Positions 1 to 7,376 of a DNA stretch of 23,375 bases are shown here, in pieces. Positions within the stretch are counted from its first letter, which is position 1. Every line of letters begins with the position of its first letter. A program made the translations under genes and the position numbers. The notes under the pieces were generated by a model that searched no databases, was not told the origin of the DNA, and saw nothing but the letters and a program-made list of their open reading frames with translations. The DNA lies in contig JANTHH010000012.1 of assembly GCA_024762485.1 (NCBI GenBank), positions 1 through 23,375 on the forward strand, given 5' to 3'. This stretch comes from Chromatiales bacterium (lineage in GTDB: Bacteria; Pseudomonadota; Gammaproteobacteria; Chromatiales; Chromatiaceae).

Positions 1-2079
1 GTTTGCGACACTGCTGGCACGGTAGGTTCCTGATGAGCCACACGAAGGAACAGTCAGGCAACTACCCGACCAGGAAATCTCGCGACCAGCGGAACACTCC
101 GGCGTAGGACTTACGCTCACTTCAGGATAAACATGCCCAATCTCGCCATCGATACAGCTATAGAATGTCGACGGATCAGACTGCCACTGCTCTGGGTCAT
201 ATAAATCCGGGTTCAGGGGCTGTGCATAACCGACATTCGTTATCACATCCACCAGACCATCGCCATTCATGTCGGCGAATCGAACGCCGAGGTCATGGTA
301 TGAATCGTCCCCCAAGGCGACCGGCAAACGATACCTCAGGGATTGCCGCCACCCGTCCTTTCCGGACAGCCAGGTCTTTCTGTCTGTCCCCTTGGACTTG
401 ACGATATCGACCATGCCATCACCGTTCACATCCAGCAGGCGCAGAGTCGGCAACGGCTGTGAATTATCATTCCAGATGCCCACAAAGGTATTCGGCGGAT
501 CGAAGCTCGTAGGTGCAGGCACCCAGCCTGTGCCCTCCCCACCGTTGATGAAGGCCTTGCGATCGGCATCCTTTCCCGCCCACGGACTGAACAGCAGATC
601 GACCAGCCCATCACCGTTCAATTCACCGAAACGCTGACCATAGTCACCGGTCTTATAGGGCGTGATAGGAGCAAAATACTCGAACTTTGGCGTGCCCCAC
701 CGATCACCTAAATTGATGAATGATTTCCGATTACTCTCCGCCAGATCGAATTGACCCCTGAAAGCATCCGGCAGTCCGTCGCCGGTGAAATCAACCAAGC
801 GCCCCTGAGTATCAAGCTTCGATTCGGGATATATGAAATCAACGGGGGGTGGTGAAAACCCATCATCCAGTGCCCAGCCCGCTTCCTTGTTCAGGTAGGC
901 CCTGCGCACACCCTGCCCCATGACCTTGACGATATCGACGCGACCATCACCATCGATATCCGCCATACGCGCACCATCATCCACCCGTCCATCGGTGATG
1001 AACTGCACGGGCGGCTCATGACTGGACATCACCTCGAAGCCGCTGCTCTTCTGGTATGCCCCATTGCTCCAGCTGAAACTCGTCGGCGCGTAACACGCCT
1101 CCACGCCACCGCCGTTTGCACAATATTGCACCGAGGCAAGGAGACTCCTGCCGGTGGTGGCAGACTGCAGGGGAAGGTAGGACAGTTTGTAGCGCCTGCT
1201 TGGCGTCATGCTGCCGATTGACGTCGTGCTGTCGACACCCACGTAGACGACGATCTCGGCCATGCGCTTGTCGATCGCAGTTAGACGACCCGCAGAGTAA
1301 CCAAAAGGCTGGTCGGGCCTGTCCCCATAGCTGAATACCACCTTCACATCGGCATATTCGACGGCCGCAGGGCGGTGGATACCCTGGGCGTTGTCGTAGG
1401 TATAGCTGACCGTGATCGTGTTTCCGACCACATCGCTGATCTGATTCAACGCCCAGACACTGACCGTGTTGTTCGTATCGGACACCAAGACACGGGCATC
1501 TTCGGCCTGACCGTATCGCATGACCTGCCCTGACTTGGTAAACACCTCGAATGACAGTGGCCCGCCACCCTGCGCGCCATGGGAGACGATCTTCGAAATA
1601 CCGTCGACCGCAGTGCGATACTCGGCACCTTCGGTGCCATAAACGCCTTGAGCCAGCACCAACCGCTGACCGTCGAGACAATAACCATCACTGATCGTGT
1701 TGCCGACGGCCTTCCTTTCACCATCCATCACCCAGGTCTTGGTGCAGCGTGTGATGGAGGAGAGACCGGTGAGTTGCCAACCCACGCCCAACCAGCCATT
1801 GCCACTGCGATTGCTGTAGCTCAGGCCCAGTTCGGGCTTCATACCGGCTATACCGGGCGGCAGTTCGAGTGGCATGGAATAGGCAGCACTGCCCCGTTCG
1901 ACACTGAGTGATCCCGCGACACTCCCCACAACAGTGGCAGCATGGGCTGTTCCCGAATACGCCAGCACAAACTGCAGCAACAGGCTTGTGAAGACCGCAA
2001 CGGCCGTTGTTTTCAGACAGATAACACGGAGAAAGCCGACAAAATGCTTGGCAAGACGAGAGCTACCGAATTGTTCCAT
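1..2079 (-). CDS. SpvB/TcB-type toxin-like secreted protein with FG-GAP repeats (partial, 3' end off the window)
   Basis: An open frame runs without a stop from ATG at 2079 to base 1, giving 693 codons; the C-terminus is missing. Residues 1-47 look like a long Sec signal peptide: basic start, hydrophobic stretch at about 24-41, probable cleavage after AHA (45-47). Residues about 51-113 match the N-terminal SpvB/TcdB-TcaC domain, with a PLELPPGIAGMKPELGLSYS core and a GNGWLGVGWQL segment. Five FG-GAP/VCBS-type motifs follow, each with an NGDG- or DGDG-like calcium loop, at residues about 374, 430, 486, 550 and 603; these predict a beta-propeller. In the family, such proteins form the shell of Tc/Rhs toxins or stand alone as secreted giants, usually with Rhs repeats and a variable toxic tip further on. 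Whether this one has them cannot be seen. A small membrane protein gene ends 39 bases upstream on the same strand. The family call is firm; toxicity is inferred. Confidence 0.85.
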   Translation of the reverse strand, partial: MEQFGSSRLAKHFVGFLRVICLKTTAVAVFTSLLLQFVLAYSGTAHAATVVGSVAGSLSVERGSAAYSMPLELPPGIAGMKPELGLSYSNRSGNGWLGVGWQLTGLSSITRCTKTWVMDGERKAVGNTISDGYCLDGQRLVLAQGVYGTEGAEYRTAVDGISKIVSHGAQGGGPLSFEVFTKSGQVMRYGQAEDARVLVSDTNNTVSVWALNQISDVVGNTITVSYTYDNAQGIHRPAAVEYADVKVVFSYGDRPDQPFGYSAGRLTAIDKRMAEIVVYVGVDSTTSIGSMTPSRRYKLSYLPLQSATTGRSLLASVQYCANGGGVEACYAPTSFSWSNGAYQKSSGFEVMSSHEPPVQFITDGRVDDGARMADIDGDGRVDIVKVMGQGVRRAYLNKEAGWALDDGFSPPPVDFIYPESKLDTQGRLVDFTGDGLPDAFRGQFDLAESNRKSFINLGDRWGTPKFEYFAPITPYKTGDYGQRFGELNGDGLVDLLFSPWAGKDADRKAFINGGEGTGWVPAPTSFDPPNTFVGIWNDNSQPLPTLRLLDVNGDGMVDIVKSKGTDRKTWLSGKDGWRQSLRYRLPVALGDDSYHDLGVRFADMNGDGLVDVITNVGYAQPLNPDLYDPEQWQSDPSTFYSCIDGEIGHVYPEVSVSPTPECSAGREISWSGSCLTVPSCGSSGTYRASSVAN

Positions 2080-2118
2080 GATTGAAGATCCCTTGTCGGC
2101 CTCCCTGGCCGTTCTTTA

Positions 2119-2622
2119 TTATTTAGTGGAGGGTTGTTGTTTTGCCTTCATCTCGGCCAACTGACGACGCAGGTGGCTGATCTCTGCCAAGCGTTGTTGA
2201 TAGGCATCATCCGATTGCAGCGTTGCGGTTGATTCAATGGGTTGCTGAGTGGCGGCGGACGCAGGCTCAGCACCATCGGGACTGATCAGGCGTTCGGCCC
2301 GATCCACCAGGTCCTGCGCCTTCGCAGATGGCCCCATTCCATCAGCTGGGTCTTCCACCATTGCCTGCTGCTCCCCGACCAGGGTCTTTACAGTGGTTAT
2401 GATTGGATTCGTCACTGTGGCCGGATCAGATGCTGCATCATCGATTGCATCTGCATCGGTTTCGACTGATTGCGATAACTGGGTGTCGGAGGGAAACAAC
2501 AATGCAGGGGGTTCGCCACCCTTGCCATAGCGATGCAAGGCGGCAAGTGCGAAGACCAGGATCAGCAATAACGAGCCGAGAAAGGCAGAACGCCTGCTCA
2601 TGTTTGTCAGCAATCCATGCAA
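2119..2622 (-). CDS. Small membrane-anchored protein of unknown function
   Basis: I do not recognise a family. The 167-residue product has a basic N-terminus and one hydrophobic segment at about residues 12-30, so it is probably an inner-membrane anchor with most of the chain in the periplasm. The middle is acidic, low in complexity and rich in Ala, Asp and Thr. The last 25-30 residues (AEISHLRRQLAEMKAKQQ region) look like a short coiled coil. An alternative start is the ATG at 2601 (residue 8); neither start has a convincing ribosome site, though AAGGA lies 12 bases before the first. The gene ends 39 bases before the start of the SpvB-like gene on the same strand, so the two are probably co-transcribed. 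It may be an accessory or export partner; that is inference from position only. Confidence 0.6.
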   Translation of the reverse strand: MHGLLTNMSRRSAFLGSLLLILVFALAALHRYGKGGEPPALLFPSDTQLSQSVETDADAIDDAASDPATVTNPIITTVKTLVGEQQAMVEDPADGMGPSAKAQDLVDRAERLISPDGAEPASAATQQPIESTATLQSDDAYQQRLAEISHLRRQLAEMKAKQQPSTK

Positions 2623-2963
2623 CTTGCTCGTCCTTAGATTGGCCAGCTGTGCAGCGCCACGTCGAACCCTTTGACAATGGCTCCGGGTCGTTTGGGCTGC
2701 ACAGACAGATGGTTTTTATTATCGGGTCAATCCTTACTCAGGACTAATACCACTAACCTCAGGGGAAACTACCAACAGGCATATTTGTTGGTCAAGAGCG
2801 GAAGTGGAACTGGCTCACAAGTCTGTTCGGTAATGTGCGAAATCTCACAGCCGCCACGCATGGGATCAAGCCACCGGCTGTATTCGCTCGGGAAATGTCC
2901 TGAGATGCTCGATTTTCCACGTCTAACGTGAAGCACTTTCCAGGAGTACGCCAACCCTTTTAA
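2623..2963. other. Intergenic stretch, no supported gene
   Basis: This stretch separates the start of the minus-strand toxin-like pair from the small ORF ending at 2964. The open frames in it (2671-2931 plus, 2769-2954 minus) have no signal peptide, recognisable domain or ribosome site, and I take them as chance. It should hold the promoter of the minus-strand pair, but I could not pick a convincing -35/-10 pair. Confidence 0.5.
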
Positions 2964-3110
2964 CTACCTCTGGCCGACACTGTGACTTGGCGTTGATTTA
3001 AATTTGGGAGGAGGTGGATAAATATAGAGGCCACACTCGAACCCAGCATGCGCCTCGGTCACAACGGCTGCGCCCGCTATCGTAAGAGCGAGCGGTTTCA
3101 GGCCCCTCAT
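2964..3110 (-). CDS. Possible small secreted proline-rich peptide
   Basis: A 48-codon ORF with unusually good expression signals for its size. AAGGGAAGGT lies directly before the ATG at 3110. The first 23 residues read as a signal peptide (MRGLKPLALTIAG, then AEAHA-like TEAHA before the cut). The mature part would be only about 25 residues, starting GFECGLYIYPPPPKF, with a single cysteine. The frame is open upstream to 3341, but that longer version would overlap the purE start on the opposite strand and lacks a ribosome site. I recognise no family. It could equally be the decayed 5' end of a longer secreted protein. Confidence 0.35.
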   Translation of the reverse strand: MRGLKPLALTIAGAAVVTEAHAGFECGLYIYPPPPKFKSTPSHSVGQR

Positions 3111-3276
3111 CACCTTCCCTTTGAACCAGGATTTTCCTGCGGTTTCTGCACCTCGGACCCTGCTCGGGAAAACCCGGCCATGCCGGAAAAGGCACGGGCT
3201 GGCAATCACCGGACGATATCCGGCAAAATAGCCGGTTTCCTGTTCAATGCTCGCGTGACGGACGCGAAGGTGATCT

Positions 3277-3771
3277 ATGCAACCGTTGGTTGGAATCATC
3301 ATGGGCTCGACCTCCGACTGGGAGACGATGCGCCATGCCACTGAGGCCCTGGATGAGCTGGGCGTGCCCTACGAGGTGGAGGTGGTCTCGGCCCACCGTA
3401 CACCCGACAAGCTGTTCAGCTACGCCGAACAGGCGGAGCAGCGCGGTATCGAGGTCATCATCGCCGGCGCCGGCGGCGCCGCCCACCTGCCGGGCATGAC
3501 GGCCGCCAAGACCGCACTGCCGGTGCTCGGCGTGCCGGTGCAGTCGAAGGCGCTCAACGGCATGGACTCGTTGCTCTCCATTGCGCAGATGCCCGCCGGT
3601 ATCCCGGTCGGCACCCTGGCCATCGGCCGTGCCGGCGCGGTCAATGCCGCGCTGCTGGCCGCGGCGATGCTCGGCAACAAGTACGATGACATCCGCCAGG
3701 CCCTGAAGGTCTTCCGCGAGCGCCAGACCGAGCAGGTGCTGAGCCGGCCCGACCCCAGGACCGCGCCGTGA
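3277..3771 (+). CDS. purE: N5-carboxyaminoimidazole ribonucleotide mutase PurE
   Basis: Class I PurE moves the carboxyl group of N5-CAIR to give CAIR in cytosolic purine synthesis, using the product of PurK. The 164-residue length is normal. Visible family motifs are GSTSD at residues 10-14 (phosphate binding), SAHRTP at 38-43 with the catalytic histidine at 40, and the glycine-rich GAGGAAHLPG at about 64-73. AAGGTGA lies just before the ATG and fixes this start. The stop overlaps the GTG start of purK, so the pair is translationally coupled. No PurR-type operator was seen upstream. This is a standard, intact gene. Confidence 0.97.
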   Translation: MQPLVGIIMGSTSDWETMRHATEALDELGVPYEVEVVSAHRTPDKLFSYAEQAEQRGIEVIIAGAGGAAHLPGMTAAKTALPVLGVPVQSKALNGMDSLLSIAQMPAGIPVGTLAIGRAGAVNAALLAAAMLGNKYDDIRQALKVFRERQTEQVLSRPDPRTAP

Positions 3772-4859
3772 GAATCGGCATCCTCGGGGGCGGCCAGCTG
3801 GCCCGCATGATGGCGCTGGCCGGCTATCCCCTGGGCCTGGATTTCACCGTCCTCTGCCCCGCCGAGGATGCCTGTGCCGCTCCCCTGGCCGATCACATCT
3901 GCGCCCGTTTCGACGACCAGTCTGCGCTGCACGAACTGGCCGGCAAGACCGACCTGATCACCTACGAGTTCGAGAACGTGCCGGCCGAGTCGGTGGACCT
4001 GCTCAATGCCAACAATGCCGTCTACCCGCCCACCCGGGCACTGATGCTCGGCCGCGACCGGCTGCTGGAGAAGAACCTGTTCAACGAGCTGGGCATCCGC
4101 ACCGCCCCCTTCGCGGCCGTCGACTCACTGGCAGACCTGGAGCAGGCCGTGAAGACCGTAGGCCGCCCGGCCATCCTCAAGAGCCGGACCGAGGGATACG
4201 ACGGCAAGGGGCAGCAGCTGATCCGCGAGGACACCGTGCTGGCGGACGCCTGGCAGGCCAACGGTGGCGCTGCTGCCATCCTCGAGGGCTTCGTCCCCTT
4301 CAGCCGCGAGGTGTCGATCATCGCCGTGCGCTCACGCAGCGGCGAGATGGCCTTCTACCCCCTGTCGGAGAACATCCACCTGGATGGCATCCTGCGGCTC
4401 TCGCGCGGTCTCGACCATGACCCGATGCAGTCACAGGCCGAAGGGCATGCACGACGCCTCCTGGCACACCTCGACTATGTCGGCGTGCTGGCGATCGAAT
4501 TCTTCGAGCACCAGGGTGAGCTGCTGGTCAACGAATACGCACCGCGTGTGCACAACTCCGGGCACTGGACCATCGAGGGCGCGGAGACCAGTCAGTTCGA
4601 GAACCACCTGCGCGCCATCATCGGCCTGCCCCTGGGGCCGACCAATCTCTATGGCAGGGCATTGATGATCAACCTCATCGGCGAGATACCGGCGGCGCAG
4701 GATGTGCTGGTGCTGCCGGGTGCCCACCTGCATCTCTACGGCAAGCGCCCGCGCCCCGGTCGCAAGGTCGGGCATATCACCCTGCACGGCGAGAACGAGG
4801 AGCGCTTCGCGCTGCAGCTCGATCACGTGCGCAAGCTCCCGGGGGTGAGTGGCATCTGA
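3768..4859 (+). CDS. purK: 5-(carboxyamino)imidazole ribonucleotide synthase PurK
   Basis: PurK is an ATP-grasp enzyme that joins bicarbonate to AIR using ATP, making the N5-CAIR that PurE consumes. The 363-residue product starts at a GTG that shares bases with the purE stop. It shows the N-terminal GILGGGQLARM segment (4-14), YEFENVP (66-72), an ATP-binding lysine and glycine-rich loop at ILKSRTEGYDGKGQ (136-149), and the metal-binding end of the fold, NEYAPRVHNSGHW (255-267). All expected parts are present and the length fits the family. The operon ends at a strong hairpin terminator just downstream. Confidence 0.97.
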   Translation: MRIGILGGGQLARMMALAGYPLGLDFTVLCPAEDACAAPLADHICARFDDQSALHELAGKTDLITYEFENVPAESVDLLNANNAVYPPTRALMLGRDRLLEKNLFNELGIRTAPFAAVDSLADLEQAVKTVGRPAILKSRTEGYDGKGQQLIREDTVLADAWQANGGAAAILEGFVPFSREVSIIAVRSRSGEMAFYPLSENIHLDGILRLSRGLDHDPMQSQAEGHARRLLAHLDYVGVLAIEFFEHQGELLVNEYAPRVHNSGHWTIEGAETSQFENHLRAIIGLPLGPTNLYGRALMINLIGEIPAAQDVLVLPGAHLHLYGKRPRPGRKVGHITLHGENEERFALQLDHVRKLPGVSGI

Positions 4860-4885
4860 GCCGGTGGCGACACGCCGCCGCAACA

Positions 4886-4913
4886 AAAAACGGCGCCCGC
4901 AGGCGCCGTTTTT
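4886..4913. terminator. Bidirectional intrinsic terminator between purK and the DUF5666 gene
   Basis: A perfect hairpin, CGGCGCC (4891-4897), loop CGCA, GGCGCCG (4902-4908), is flanked by five A on the left and five T on the right. It can therefore terminate transcription on both strands, which suits the two convergent genes it separates. Confidence 0.93.
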
Positions 4914-4934
4914 CATGCTCGGCAGTCTGCCCCG

Positions 4935-6380
4935 TCAATCCTCGACCTCCGCCGCATCGGCGATGCCGTCGGGGGTCACCTCGTCCTTGATCTGGACGAT
5001 GGGGTTACGGGCATTGACGTCGTCACAGAAAGCAGCGGCATCCGCGTAGGCGGTGTCATCCTCGTTCTCGTCCTCGAAAGAGGTTGTGCCGTTGACCAGG
5101 CTGAAGCTGACACCGAACAGGACAATGCTGGTGCCATCGCAGCTGTCCTTCGGCCCCTGCAGCACATCATCGTCCAGATCATGGCGGCGTACCTCGCGCG
5201 CAACGATATTGCCGCTGTCATCCACCAGGCCCTCGATCTCCAGGAAATGACCGGCCGTGACATCGGCCAAGGTGTAGGGCTCGATCTCACCGGTGTCGTC
5301 ACGCAGGCTGGTCTGGCTGTCGATGTGGACACTCACTGTCCCGGTGAAATATTGCAGCGTCACGGTCCCGGCGAGGGGCGAGACGGACTGCACCGTTGCC
5401 GCCAGCTCGACGTCGCCACCCTCACCCTGCACCTTGGTCGCCTGCAGTATGCCACTGACAATCGGCCCCTCCACCTCGACCTCCACACCATTTGCCAGCA
5501 CCAGGCTGGTTGGCTCCAGGGTTGCAGAGGAGGCGTCCACGGCCTGACCGGCAACGCTGAAGTTGCCGTCGTCGACGTAGTCGGTGATGAAGCCCTCGAT
5601 GCTGGCCTTGTCGACATCCTCGTCATGCAGGTCATCGTTGTCCTTGACGGCCGTTGCCGTGATGTCGGTTCCAACCAGCGTTCCCTTCACCTCGTAGGCA
5701 TTGCCGGCCACGATCACGCCGCCGGCCACGTCGGACAGGTCAGCGGCCGAGGCATCGACACTGTAGCTGCCAAGATCGAAATTGCTGCCAACCACGTTGC
5801 TCGCCGTGCCTTTGATCTCGACCACGCTGCTGCCGGGGACGAAGGTCCCCTCACCCTCGATCCGGGTGGCATGGATCACGCCAGCCTGATCGGCGAAGCC
5901 GCTGACCTCGATGTAGTCGCCCTGAGCCAGGGTCTCGAAGGTCACCCCGTCGTCGAACACGGTGGCCACCCGATCGGCGAGCACGGTGGTATCGAGCACG
6001 GTGAAGCGCAACTCCAGCCCGTCGCCGGTGGGATCGACGGGCACATCGAGCACCGGCCCCTGGACCTCGTCGTCGTACTCCACGGCGCTGGCCGTGCCGG
6101 TGGTGCCGTTGTCGTCCAGGGTGCCGGTGACGGTGACCACCATGCCGAGCTGCAGTGCACCCTCCCCTGCCGAATTGTCATCGACCACGATATCCGCAGT
6201 TCCGGTCTCGAACTCGACGCCGTTGACGAAGATGCTCCCGAAGCCGGTGATGGTCCCGGTCGCGGTGATGCCGGTGCCGCCGATACCGGCGAGTGTGCCG
6301 CCGCTGCCGCCGACGCAGGCGGCAAGACCAAGTGCGGTGCCGAGCAGCAGGCCCGGACCGAGAAGGGTGGTGAGTTTCAT
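4935..6380 (-). CDS. DUF5666-repeat lipoprotein
   Basis: The 481-residue product begins with a lipoprotein signal peptide and a lipobox LAAC ending at Cys22, then a glycine-rich linker containing GIGGTG. From about residue 42 it carries several DUF5666-type repeats, beta-rich units about 60-75 residues long. The first shows the typical GFGSIFVNGVEFE motif (46-58), followed by VTVTGTLDDNG. The protein is strongly acidic and has few cysteines after the anchor, apart from two near the C-terminus. It is probably attached to the outer membrane facing the periplasm or the outside. The family's function is unknown; OB-fold-like binding or a structural role is speculation. Its start overlaps the stop of the upstream DUF6502 gene by four bases (ATGA), so the two are translated together. 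Confidence 0.88.
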   Translation of the reverse strand: MKLTTLLGPGLLLGTALGLAACVGGSGGTLAGIGGTGITATGTITGFGSIFVNGVEFETGTADIVVDDNSAGEGALQLGMVVTVTGTLDDNGTTGTASAVEYDDEVQGPVLDVPVDPTGDGLELRFTVLDTTVLADRVATVFDDGVTFETLAQGDYIEVSGFADQAGVIHATRIEGEGTFVPGSSVVEIKGTASNVVGSNFDLGSYSVDASAADLSDVAGGVIVAGNAYEVKGTLVGTDITATAVKDNDDLHDEDVDKASIEGFITDYVDDGNFSVAGQAVDASSATLEPTSLVLANGVEVEVEGPIVSGILQATKVQGEGGDVELAATVQSVSPLAGTVTLQYFTGTVSVHIDSQTSLRDDTGEIEPYTLADVTAGHFLEIEGLVDDSGNIVAREVRRHDLDDDVLQGPKDSCDGTSIVLFGVSFSLVNGTTSFEDENEDDTAYADAAAFCDDVNARNPIVQIKDEVTPDGIADAAEVED

Positions 6381-7213
6381 GTCGGTTCCTCCAGTGAAAC
6401 AGATGCGGTAACGGGATGTTGCGCGTAATAAATGCCCAGACTGACGTTATGAACCGGGTAGTCCGGATCACTCTCGTCCACCTCGTGGGCGGATAACCAG
6501 ACATCGAGCTCTTCGAGCAACGCCTGGGAACGCCGGCTTGCCAGCGCACGGAATTCATCGACGGCCTGGCTGTCCAGGCGCATGTTGGACACCTTGCGCT
6601 GAAAGTAGCGGTCCGCTGCGGGTGCCGTCAGATTGTGGTCGATTGTGGCGATCAGCTCGGCCACGTCGGTACCGAGAATATGCAGCTTGTCGGTGGCATC
6701 CCCACCGGGGATGAAGGCGTGACTGACCAGTCGCAGCCTGCCATCGGCTGATGCCTGCACGCAATCGGCCGATTCGAGAACCGTGAGCATGGCCCGCGGC
6801 GTGATGTCCCCACTATAGGCCCTGACCAGGACACTGAAGGTCGCGCCCTCGCCATCGAACGGCAGATCGCGGGGCTCGCCTTTTGCGTCGAGAAATCGCT
6901 CGTCGTTGAGCCAGCCACTGATCACCCGCACCGCACGGTTGTAGCGATCGCTGCCGTTGAGGCCGGTATCCACATCCAGCTCGTGCAGCCGCTTCACCTC
7001 GCGGCGGAACAACCCGGTCAGCGCAGAGACACGGGAGATCGACTGCTTCCGGCCCGGTTCCCTGAACTCCTCGAAGGCAACGTCGACATAGACCTTCTTG
7101 GCCCATTCGGCCATCGCCGAGAACGGCACGCCGTTGCGGATCAGTGTCCGCGCCAGGGGGCGGAACAGGTGGATGAAGGCCTGGGTCAGTGCCTTTTGTA
7201 TCGAACTTTCCAT
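6377..7213 (-). CDS. DUF6502 family protein, possible DNA-binding regulator
   Basis: This 278-residue soluble protein matches my memory of DUF6502, a family often found next to DUF5666 lipoproteins. The N-terminal part (1-55) is helical. Residues about 57-78 (SISRVSALTGLFRREVKRL region) resemble a helix-turn-helix, and the rest is mixed with no recognised catalytic motif. No signal peptide or membrane segment is seen. The ATG at 7213 lies only about three bases after the predicted transcription start, so the message is probably leaderless. A palindrome sits over the -10 box. The simplest reading is that this protein controls its own operon and the downstream lipoprotein. The DNA-binding role is inference from the motif and the promoter layout. 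Confidence 0.75.
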   Translation of the reverse strand: MESSIQKALTQAFIHLFRPLARTLIRNGVPFSAMAEWAKKVYVDVAFEEFREPGRKQSISRVSALTGLFRREVKRLHELDVDTGLNGSDRYNRAVRVISGWLNDERFLDAKGEPRDLPFDGEGATFSVLVRAYSGDITPRAMLTVLESADCVQASADGRLRLVSHAFIPGGDATDKLHILGTDVAELIATIDHNLTAPAADRYFQRKVSNMRLDSQAVDEFRALASRRSQALLEELDVWLSAHEVDESDPDYPVHNVSLGIYYAQHPVTASVSLEEPT

Positions 7214-7217
7214 ATGT

Positions 7218-7235
7218 TTGGGATTTTAGTCCCAA
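7218..7235. promoter_or_regulatory. Palindromic candidate operator over the -10 box
   Basis: On the minus strand the 18-base TTGGGACTAAAATCCCAA has perfect 6-base arms (TTGGGA/TCCCAA) around a 6-base centre. It covers the -10 box and the likely start of transcription, a classic place for a repressor. It could instead be a hairpin of chance origin; the transcript would contain only its last part. Confidence 0.5.
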
Positions 7236-7250
7236 TTATGAGGAATGCAA
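7223..7250 (-). promoter_or_regulatory. Sigma-70-type promoter of the DUF6502-DUF5666 operon
   Basis: On the minus strand, -35 TTGCAT (7250-7245) is followed after 16 bases by -10 TAAAAT (7228-7223). Transcription would start near 7216, within a few bases of the ATG at 7213, and there is no ribosome site between. This predicts a leaderless mRNA. Confidence 0.55.
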
Positions 7251-7376
7251 GTCGCGCCAGCCCCATTGCCAACCAGGTCACACGAACGCTGGCTCGCGCA
7301 CTGGGCGTCAACTCGATTTATTCGTGATGGAGAGGCCGTGGCTCGCCTCGGGATGGCCCGCAGGGCGGGCGGGGAA

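Noticed and set aside
1016..1681. Minus-strand open frame of 221 codons inside the toxin-like gene
   Set aside because: It is out of frame with the continuous 693-codon frame that carries the signal peptide and FG-GAP motifs, and is rich in Arg and Cys as frame shadows are.
5181..6428. Long plus-strand open frame of 415 codons opposite the DUF5666 gene
   Set aside because: It is the complement of a GC-rich coding region, is full of His, Gly and Asp from antisense codons, and has no domain or ribosome site. The lipoprotein on the other strand has a clear lipobox and family motifs.
7340..7376. Terminator after gpmI
   Set aside because: GCCCGC-CCT-GCGGGC forms a short GC hairpin on the minus strand, but no T-run follows it and the loop is only three bases.
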